Below, piece by piece: positions 55,557 to 64,000 of a stretch of 64,000 bases of DNA (position 1 is the first letter of the stretch; each line of letters begins with the position of its first letter). Made by a program: the position numbers and the translations under genes. Source of the stretch: Hemerocallis citrina (lineage: Eukaryota > Streptophyta > Magnoliopsida > Asparagales > Asphodelaceae); the NCBI GenBank assembly GCA_017893485.1, contig CM030367.1, positions 83,024,853 through 83,088,852 of the forward strand, read 5' to 3'. The notes beneath the pieces were generated by a model. The model did not search any database, had not been told where the DNA came from, and worked only from the letters and a program-made list of their open reading frames with translations.

Positions 55557-58500
55557 TGTAACACCCCGAATTCCCAATAAGACTGAATTCAAAGTTTCAC
55601 AGGATCTTTACACTACACTTCGTACAATTTTACAATGAATTAAAAACTTTTATACAATAATGTCTACATTTTACACAGCGGAAGCAAATTACAACATAAT
55701 ACATGAATTAAACATCAACTTGAACATTTCTTTAAGTAGCATTCAATCCTTAGTCTTGTCATTTACTTTATCCTGTATAGAAACTGTGGGCACGTCAGTT
55801 GCATACAACTGACAGTAGGATATAATACATCAAATTCTGTTACTTAGAAAGCACACACTTGTCACAAATAAAACTAATGGGACTATCCTATTGATGTCGT
55901 GTGTGAATGTACACTTAGTCCTTAATACAGTTATTTATAATACATGACACTAATGCGGACTTGTTCGGATTCTATGCATCCCATACTACATAGGTCCAAG
56001 GGCATGCCCTTAATCGTTCTTCATCTTGTAGGATTGATTCCCTCGCCATGAGTTAAACTACTACGGTAACTACAGTAAGTATCCTAGGTGTCCAGACAGC
56101 AGCCTGAAGGAGAATCCCACATCGTGACATGACGCATCATGCGGAGCCTATGGACAATTCAGCCTCCATCATGGAACGATGGCACCACCCATAGTCACCA
56201 AATACCCCACAAGAGTCGCCACGGTCCCGATAATTCCGGAGATGTATCCACGCCATGACATGACGCATCAAGCAGGCAACCTATGAATACTCTCACACCG
56301 TAGATCTGAGGCCCTCATACTCGTGTTTTTCTCTTACTTTCGTCACATCTTCACTATGTGTCTAATCCTTAGATAATTGCTTAATGAACAAAATCAACAC
56401 CATAGAGTTAATACTTCCTCTATACCGGTCTTCACCATCAATAAACAATAATGACCCAAACTTGGTCTTTCATTTCAACATTTTATCTCAAAAGAATTAA
56501 TCCATGCCGGCATAAGGACTTAGCTACGCTCTAGTCTTTAATCTCATTTCATGTTCATAAAAATTGAGTATTCATACTCAATTTTTTCTCATAATTCATC
56601 ATGTTCTTTCATTCCATTTTCATATACAAATTTCATGTATAATACAAAAATTTCATTTTTCAAACTTACCACATTAATAATTTAACTTCACATAATTCGT
56701 TTACTTTCATAATTTAACATCACATAATTCCTTTACTTTCATAATGTCAATCCACCACTTATTTAGCCAAAAATCACATTTATCTTACTTAAATTTTCCA
56801 AGACACAATCTCAGAATTTCTTTTAAAAGAAAAATATTTATTTTCTTTAATTAATCAATATTTCATTCTAATAATTTGTATCAAGTTATTTTCTCAAAAT
56901 AGCCTCTAATTATCATTATAATAAGTCAAAAGATATAGAAATAATTTTCATCATGTCTAGGCATTCTAATATTTTTTCTCAGTTTTTAAAACACTTCAAA
57001 ACTGTTTAAAATAATAAAAAAAGGAAAAAATTCAATTTTTCCGAAAAAATGGCCAAGGCCTAATTCGAACCCACGCACAGAGCCCCCGCCGTGCTTCAAT
57101 AACGTTTTTAAAACGCACCCGAAGACCAGTAAGTCCAAAGATGACTACTGTCTAATAGCGAACTCATATTATACTTAATCTTTGGGTTTCGGTATTGAGT
57201 TAAAATCAATTTTCAAAAAAAGTAAAGTCACTAAGAGCTCCGCTCTGCTACAATAACATTTTTAGAACGAACCCACTGACTAGTAGGTCTGAGTGACTAA
57301 CCCGATGTGAATTGAGTGGAGTTGTTTATAACTCAACTCGTTGTTTATTAATATTTTTTCACAATTCAAAATCTCTTTAAATAATCTTCTCCTCTATTTT
57401 TGTATTATAAAAATTTCCAGATTATCAGCCTTCGAAATTTGCAACATAACGGTATTTTAAGATCAATATTTTGACATAAAAATATGAATTTTTCTTTCTA
57501 CTTTATATTCTATGTCTACATTTTCGACATTGAAAAGCAACCATGATTTCTACATAATTTGGCACCACAATTTTCACAAAAGACTATTTCTTACTTTCTT
57601 TTATTCTACAAAATGTTCTTAGAACATAATTCCCTTTTTCACACTAGTGTTACATTAATTAAGATAATACATATCGATGATTCAATTATTCGACTAGTCA
57701 TTTCACAAGCAAATTTCCTTAATCTAGCATGGTTCAAAAACACATATTTCATAGCAACATGATAATTTCTAATGTAATAATCATAATTTTATCAATTATC
57801 AATCAATTCATCATGCATTCACTTCATTTCTAATTAGTCTCTTTTTAACCAAACACATGGCCAATTTAACTAGTTTTTTTTGTAGCAATTTCATCAATTC
57901 GATCCCTAGAATGATATCTACTAGAAGTAGAGAAATCACCCACCTTAATTGAAGAATACAAAAGAGAACTCCTAGGAAAACTCGTTGAACACACGATCCT
58001 CTCCTAGTTGTAAACCTTCTCCTCTTTGCTTGTGCACACCAAGATGAGCCTTCTCCTCCTTGTACTATGCAAGCCGAAGCTCCTCCTTGTCCTCTTGATG
58101 TAGGCCGGCATCCAAAGGGAAAGGGAACACACAACACAATCTCTTAATCTTCTTCCTCACACAAATTTCTTACAACTCTATCTTTTCTTCTCACTTTCTT
58201 TACAAATTCTAATGGTGTAAGAGAAATGAATGGCTAGGGGGGCTAGTTATACACTTCTTAGAGCATCCACAATGGTGTTTCTCATTTTTTAGAATATGGC
58301 AGCTACAGTAATAGCAAATAGCAAAATCGTCTGCAGTCGTTGTTTGCTATAATTTTGGCATGAATTTGAGAAAGACGAGACATGTTGTTTTGTCCAAGTT
58401 TTTTTATTAATTGTTACAGTTAATTAATTAGTAATTAGAGATTAAAATAGTTTAATTAAATAAATTATATAATAAAATATAACCTAAACCTAATAATTAA

Positions 58501-59421
58501 CTACCTAAACTAAGTTTTAGCCCTAATCTAATTGCCCAGATATCATGGACGGGACATGTTGTCACATGTCCCGTCCCAAGCTTTTTTGCTTGAGACGGGA
58601 CAACATGTCTCGTCCGAGCTATTTTTCGTTTTTTTTTTTCAGACGAACCAGACCGTCCAATCAATTAAAATAAAAAATTTTAAAAAAATTTGTGAGACGA
58701 AACAAGTTGTCTCGTCTCTTATAATTTGAGAATTGCAAATTGGTTTTTCAAAAATGAGAAACGACTGTAGCAACTTTGCCATAAAATGGCAAAGTAGCAA
58801 ACGACTGCAGCAGCTCATTTCTCAAAAAATGAGAAATTGACAAATATAGCAAACGATTGTGGATGCTCTTAGGGCCAAATGAAGGGCCAAGATTAGTTTG
58901 ATGAAAGTAGATTAGGAGCTAGGATGTACTAGGGAGTTAGAACAACTACCCATGAACACATAACCACTCACCACTCACTCCATCTCTCTCCCCACTTCAT
59001 GAAGCAATCCGCCCCCCCCATGCTCACTCACAACACGTGCTAGTGCAACACATGTGTCACACAATGCACATCTAGTTACTAAATGTTCATGTTTTTAATT
59101 AATTTGTTATAAAAACAAGTCTACCCTACAAGTTGTCTCATTTTAAATGAGAATAAACTAGTGGGCTCAAATTAGTGGGCTAAAAGTCCATAGGCTTATT
59201 AATTAAAATAATTAAATTAATTAGTGTGGGCTAGAATTAAACAATTAGGCCTAGAGTTTAAAATAGGCCGTTAGGCTTCAAAAAAAGAAGAAATAAAATA
59301 CTTGTTCATGTTATAAAAATAAATAAGTTTTAAGGGAAAATGTACATAAATTTGTGGGTGCAAAACAAGTGCAATCAAACAAACTTATATTTAATTATAG
59401 TTGAAAATTAAGGATGTTACA
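55557..59421 (-). repeat. Tekay/Del 3' LTR (3865 bp)
   Basis: It starts TGTAACACCCCGAATTCC and ends AGGATGTTACA. It resembles the solo LTR at 49041-52215 in the same orientation. It is longer partly because of the 608-bp MITE at 58261-58868. Confidence 0.88.
58261..58868. mobile_element. MITE of PIF/Harbinger type (608 bp)
   Basis: The termini GAGCATCCACAATGG and its near inverse are flanked by TTA duplications (58258-58260 and 58869-58871), the target size and sequence preferred by PIF/Harbinger elements. The inner part folds: GGACGGGACATGTTGTCACA and GAGACGGGACAACATGTCTC (about 58550-58615) are inverted. The left and right 150 bp share words such as GCAGTCGTTTGCTA. There is no transposase. 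It lies just upstream of the expected TATA position of the LTR, in its minus-strand sense. Confidence 0.85.
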
Positions 59422-59438
59422 ACACTCCCTCCTTAGAA
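59422..59438 (-). other. Tekay polypurine tract
   Basis: On the minus strand it reads CTAAGGAGGGAGTGT, directly before the 3' LTR. Confidence 0.8.
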
Positions 59439-59514
59439 TAGTTCCGTCCCAGGAACTACGCTTAAAGAGTGGGAAACAAAACACAACAAGAAGAAAAGAA
59501 AATAAAAATACATA

Positions 59515-60225
59515 TCAAACAAAGAGCTCAGGATGATCCTTCAACATCCTCTCCTCGGATTCCCAAGTAACCTCTTCAACCAACTGGTTACTCGAGACTA
59601 CTTTGACCATCGGTATCGTCTTGTTCCTTAAGACTTTCTCCCGACGATCCACGATCTCAACCGGTAGCTCAATGTAACTCAGGTCTAGCTGCAAACCCTT
59701 CGGCACTTCGGGCAAATGGTGACTTGGATCTGGAATGTAACCTCTCAGCATAGACATATGGAAGACATTGTGCACCTGAGACAACTCTTCCAATAACTCC
59801 AACTGGTAAGCAGTTTTCCCAATCATCTTTAATATCTTATACGGGCCTATGAACCATGGGGCTAACTTCCCACCCATGCCAAAATGAATCACACCTTTAC
59901 TAGTTGATACCTTCAGAAAGACAAAATCACCTACCTTGAACTCAAGGTCCCTCATCCGGTTGTCTACATAGCTCTTCTGCCTACTCTGAGCATCCACCAA
60001 CCTCTTCCTGATCAAATTGATCTTTTCAGAGGTCTGCTGCATGGTCTCAGACCCAAACATCTGCCACTCCCCAACTTCAAACCAGCAAACAGCTGTTCTG
60101 CACTTCCTGCCATACAAAGCTTCATACAGAGCCATCCCGATACAAGTCTGAAAACTGTGGTTGTAGGCAAACTCCCCAGAGCAAGATGCCTCTTCCAACT
60201 GCCTCAAAAATCTAGAACACAACAC
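59515..60225 (-). pseudogene. Tekay integrase C-terminus with chromodomain
   Basis: The 236-codon open frame has FAYNHSFQTCIGMALYEALY, then MRDLEFKVGDFVFLKVSTSK, KLAPWFIGPYKILKMIGKTA and YQL, VHNVFHMSMLRGYIPDPSHH, and a chromodomain-like end EKVLRNKTIPMVKV, LVEEVTWESEERMLKDHPEL. The chromodomain would steer integration to chromatin marks. The frame is shifted relative to the integrase core at about 60204-60225, so the polyprotein is broken. Confidence 0.92.
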
Positions 60226-60600
60226 TGAAGCATATCCTCAAGAACTCGATTGACTCTCTCAGTCTGTCCATCAGTCTGAGGATGGAAGGCAGTGCTGAAA
60301 TCTGTCGTAGTACCCAAAGCTGACTGAAGACTGCTCCATAAATGCAAAGTAAACCGCGCATCTCGATCAGACACAATAGTCAACGGAACAACATGAAGCC
60401 TAATGATCTGTCCAACATACAGCTCGGCTAACTTGTCCATAGACGAAGTGAGTTTCAATGCCAAGAAGTGAGATGATTTGGTTAGTCGATCGACTATGAC
60501 CCAAATCGCATCATTACCCTTCGAACTCTTGGACAAGCCCGTGATGAAATCCATGCTGATGTTATCCCACTTCCACTCCAGGATAGGTAACAGCTGTAAT
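60204..60600 (-). pseudogene. Tekay integrase core
   Basis: The frame MDFITGLSKSSKGNDAIWVI has the first catalytic Asp, VSDRDARF the second, and HPQTDGQTERVNR the Glu. All three acidic residues of the D,D(35)E site are kept. It overlaps the next feature by about 22 bp because of a frame change. Confidence 0.9.
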
Positions 60601-60900
60601 AAACCTCTAGGCTTCTAATTCTCGGCTTTCACCTGCTGACAAATCTCACACCTCGCCACAAATTTAGCCACATCCCGCTTCAAACCTAACCACCAGAAAT
60701 GTTGCTTGATGTCCTTATACATCTTGATACTACCAGGATGTACAGACAAAAGAGTATCATGTCCCTCCTGAAGAATACTCTCCCTCAATTCTGCTTGATC
60801 CGAAACACATAACCTTTCTCCAAACAACAACACTTAATCCCTGATCTGAAACTCTGACAACCTGCCAGCACCAACCTGCTCCTTCATCTTTTGAATCTCT
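60601..60900 (-). pseudogene. Tekay integrase zinc-binding N-terminus
   Basis: The frame with EGHDTLLSVHPGSIKMYKDI, QHFWWLGLKRDVAKFV and CEICQQVKAEN gives the H-H-C-C site. A stop follows KAEN at about 60616. Confidence 0.88.
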
Positions 60901-61560
60901 GCATCTTCCTTCTAACTTGTTATAATCCTTTCATTCAGCATGGGCTGAAGCCTCAGCTGAGATAAAGATGACCCCAAGCCTTGCACAACAACTTCAATAT
61001 CAGCCTGATCGAACTCCTCTGCAAGAAGTCTTTGGGTCGTAATCAACCCGGCCAAACTGCTTTTACGGCTAAGTGCATCAGCAACAACATTAGCCTTCCC
61101 CGGATGGTACTTAATCTCTGGACGAATGTCCTCAAGTACTTCTAGCCATCTTTCTTGCCTCAGATTCAGGTCCTTCTGCTGATAGATGTACTTCAAGCTT
61201 TTATGGTCCGTATACATGTTTAATTTCTCACCGTACACATAATGTGTCCATTGCTTCAAGGCGAAGATAATCGCAGCCAACTCTAGATCATGAGTCGGAT
61301 AATTCTTCTCATACGGTCTTAGTGCCTAGACCCATAAGCGATCACTTTTCCTTCTTGTATGAAGAAACAACCAAGCTCACGATGTGAAGCATCGCTGTAA
61401 ACATCATACTCAACACCTGCTCTAGGCAAAGCCAAAATGGGAGCAATAGTCAGCTTCTCTTTCAACTCCTGAAAACTTGCCTCGCACTGCTCGTTCCACT
61501 TGAAATTTACATTCTTTTTGGTCAGACCAGTGAGCGCCACAGCTATCTAAGCATAGCCTT
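60901..61560 (-). pseudogene. Tekay RNase H, frameshifted
   Basis: The N-terminal part (61319-61540) has FKWNEQCEASFQELKEKL and YDVYSDASHRELGCFFIQEG. A frame change follows, then 60912-61280: [45 protein letters not shown], then [17 protein letters not shown]. These are the standard blocks of gypsy RNase H. Confidence 0.9.
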
Positions 61561-62230
61561 GAAAAAATCTCCTGTAGTATCCAGTTACCCTAAGAAAACT
61601 TCTGATTTCTTTCACTGTAGTAGGCCTTGCCCAATCCCTCACTGCCTCTATCTTCTGAGGATCAGTTGCCACTCCCTCCTTAGAAAGGATGTGACCCAGG
61701 AATGCCACTTCAGATTTTCAGAAATTACACTTGGATAACTTGGCATACAAATCATGCTCTTGAAGTTTCTTTAGAACCTCAGCCAAATGCTCAATGTGCT
61801 CCTCCTCTGACTTGGAGTGCACAAGAATATCGTCGATAAACACCATGACGAAATAATCAATAAATGTCCTCAGAACTCTGTTCATCATGTCCATGAAGAT
61901 CGCGGGTTCATTCGTTACTCCAAATGGCATAACTAAGAATTCGTAATGCCCATGTCGATTTCTGAATGCAGTCTTATGCACATCTTCAGTCTTCACTCGA
62001 ACCTGATGGTATCCCGATCGAAGATCTATTTTGGAGAAAACAACTGCTCCTTGTAGACGATCGAACAGGTCATCAATCCGTGGAATAAGATATTTATTCT
62101 GAACAGTGACTTTATTCAGCTCCCGGTAATCGATGCACATCCTCATCGACCCATCCTTCTTCTTTACCAACAGCACCGGTGCTCTCCAAGGTGACGCACT
62201 CGGTTGAATAAAGCTTTTCCCCAATAGACA
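61561..62230 (-). pseudogene. Tekay reverse transcriptase, N-terminally truncated
   Basis: From [20 protein letters not shown] the frame runs through [36 protein letters not shown] and the catalytic [14 protein letters not shown] box, to [11 protein letters not shown] stop at about 61717 precedes the thumb region. The 5' side is cut at about 62225-62235, where unrelated AT-rich DNA starts. Confidence 0.92.
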
Positions 62231-63010
62231 AATAAGCTAATATCATATATACCCCTCACAAATTAATATTATCACATTTGACACTAACAATCTAAGATCT
62301 ATCTCAAGTTGACACCCAGTTAGAATTCTACCCACGATTGTAGTGTTTCCTTGTGTCAGATTCGATTATAGGGTGCTGGTGTCTGGATTCTTTTCAGTTT
62401 CAACCATTGACAACAAAAATTTCTCATATTGTTTCATCATATTCTTCTCTAGTAATAACCAATTTCTACCGGAAACCCAACTTCACATATTCCTGCAGCC
62501 CAACCACCACCTCCGGCCAAACCCACCTCCCTAAAAAATATTCAAACCTCACAGTCACATCATCAACTTCATCCCTAAACCTCAAATCTCAATCTCAATC
62601 TCAATCTCAATTCCATCTATCTTCTAAAATAAGGGATATATATGGTTAATGCTTACATTATTAGGGGCAAATATGATAATATTCATTTATGAAGTGCATA
62701 TAGGATAAGTAGCTTATTTGTTAGGGTATGCATGTTAAAAACACTTTTCTTAAATGTTGTTGGACTCCAATGTCGATCAATAGATTAGGAATAGAGAAGG
62801 TAATCTTTAGGTGTCCAATTAATTAACACACAGAAGAAATGACCATTACTATTTTGCTCGTTTTTGTCATGTTATGGTACAAATACACAGTGGAAGGATT
62901 TTTTTCCCAAACTGCCCCTCTTTTTGAAAGTTTTTCCCAAACTGCCCTACTTTTAAAAAAAAATCCCAAAACACCCTACTCGCTTTCTGAAAAAGTAAGT
63001 TTGGGATAAT
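62231..63010. other. Unassigned AT-rich DNA
   Basis: No gene is recognised. A short hexamer run (AATCTC)n is at about 62584-62612. 62890-62975 has repeated TTTTTCCCAAACTGCCC words. Confidence 0.35.
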
Positions 63011-64000
63011 GTTGGATCCTTTAGGCAAGGCAAAATAACACTAGAGGGGGGGGGGAGGGGTGAATAGTGTTGTATAAAAAATAATTAAGAAAATAAACTT
63101 TTCGTTCTGTCCAGTCGACTTAAAGGGAGAATACACTCGACTGGGGTGTCAACAAAGAAGAGTATTTTATACAAGTCTGATCAGTCGACTTATAGCGGAA
63201 ACTCAGTCGACTTACCAGACAAGTGTTCGAAGAGTATTTTATACAAGTCTGATCAGTTGACTTATAGAGGAGACTCGGTCGACTTGCCAGACAAGTTTTC
63301 GAATAAAACAAAGAAAAATTGAAATTCAAGTGAAGAAAATACAACCATAGAGAGAGTCAACCACAGAGTACACAGCGATGTATCCTGATTTGGTCCTCCT
63401 GACCTACATCCAGTCCCCAAGCAACCCACTTGAGATTTTCCACTATTCTTGAAGAAAATACAAGAATAACCTACAGTGTTTGAAAACAACCTTGCCAAAC
63501 CCGTAGACCTCTCTCACCACTAGAGAGAGCACACCCACTCTACAACCTAGAGTGAAAAAAACTGACCCTACAAACTAGAGCCCTACTCTCCAACCGAGAT
63601 GACCACTCTCACAACCCGAGAGTGAAGAACAACAACAAAAGAGTTACAACAACTTATAGCCTTGTTTGTGATTGTGATTTTTTTATAGTGGCTAATAGGT
63701 CAACTTCTGAAATCAGTCTAAAACGAATTCAATGTTATACTAGACTGATTTTCATAGAACCAAGACTGACAGATTATGATTGCTTCTTAGGAAACTTGTT
63801 CTCCTTAAAAAAATAAAAGCTTTAAAACTAGAGAGAATTCATGGAACCTTTTCATGGTGATTCCTATGCTCTATTTATAGAGAGGAATCATAGGAACGTT
63901 GAAGAACAGTTCCTAAAACTGAATTAAAATGGATAGAATTTGTTTTGAATTTGAAAAATAAGTTTTGAAATCAGAAAACTATCGAAATGGCTTGAACAGT
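63011..64000. repeat. Possible start of another LTR-like repeat with 72-bp duplication
   Basis: It begins TGTTGGATCCTTTAGGCAAG and AACACTAGAGGGGGG, which looks like a repeat edge. Two 72-bp units (AGTATTTTATACAAGTCTGA at 63161 and 63233) each hold GTCGACTT motifs. The rest is AT-rich with Ser/Thr-rich chance frames. The other end is outside the window. Confidence 0.4.

Larger units (their letters stand above)
55557..62230 (-). mobile_element. Tekay/Del chromovirus, 3' part
   Basis: One LTR (55557-59421) is followed, towards higher coordinates, by a purine tract (59422-59438 on the minus strand), an integrase with chromodomain, RNase H and RT, all on the minus strand. The element breaks off inside RT near 62230, so protease, gag and 5' LTR are absent. 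The chromodomain-like C-terminus (LVEEVTWESEERMLKDHPEL) and long LTR identify the Tekay/Del lineage. Frames are broken between domains. Confidence 0.9.

Overview
This window is plant nuclear DNA from a repeat-rich, gene-poor part of a large genome. The evidence is the mix of elements: Ty1-copia and Ty3-gypsy LTR retrotransposons of the plant lineages Tekay/Del, Athila and Tat/Ogre-like, a tRNA-iMet-type primer binding site (TGGTATCAGAG), a Mutator-like inverted-repeat element, a PIF/Harbinger-type MITE, an L1-type LINE tail, and fragments of two plant genes. The sequence does not fix the species. I see no intact host gene, no complete tRNA or rRNA gene, and no bacterial-type operon or CRISPR array.

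Layout, left to right. 1-1024 looks like the end of an LTR that starts outside the window. 1025-2164 and 11574-12158 are one old repeat sequence split by a 9.4-kb non-autonomous LTR element (2165-11573; LTRs of about 4.1 kb, 1.28 kb of internal sequence, target duplication ATGGT). 12159-39839 appears to be one old Tat/Ogre-like derivative on the minus strand, with gag, a 59-bp tandem array and no pol. It is swollen by a composite of short-LTR elements (13313-22123, target duplication GACGT), an Athila element without RT or integrase (23626-30432) and a 3.4-kb solo LTR (30767-34157, TATAG). A Mutator-like inverted-repeat element with telomere-like arms (39843-40271, 9-bp target duplication) sits exactly at the outer end of its LTR.

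40272-52295 is the only clear host locus, a GT61-family glycosyltransferase gene that is now a pseudogene. It is cut by a 6.67-kb copia element (41899-48570, CAAAC) and by a 3.2-kb solo LTR (49041-52215, ACCTC), and it also carries frameshifts. The copia element contains a 1.1-kb TRIM-like mini-LTR element (42293-43411, AGCCA) and a 5'-truncated LINE (45043-45633, 15-bp target duplication).

52296-55556 holds a MuDR-type transposase remnant, a long hairpin and a long ATT microsatellite. 55557-62230 is the 3' part of a Tekay/Del chromovirus on the minus strand: a 3.9-kb LTR with a MITE inside it, then chromodomain, integrase, RNase H and RT remnants. The rest is unassigned repeat-like DNA.

The genes do not work together as a system; the content is a stratigraphy of insertions whose relative order can be read from target-site duplications. 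The most useful observations are the exact insertion footprints in the GT61 gene, the mini-LTR family, the pol-less long-LTR element, the Mutator-like element with TTAGGG-type arms, a captured exon of an SFT2-like gene, and sequence motifs shared by the LTRs of several families.
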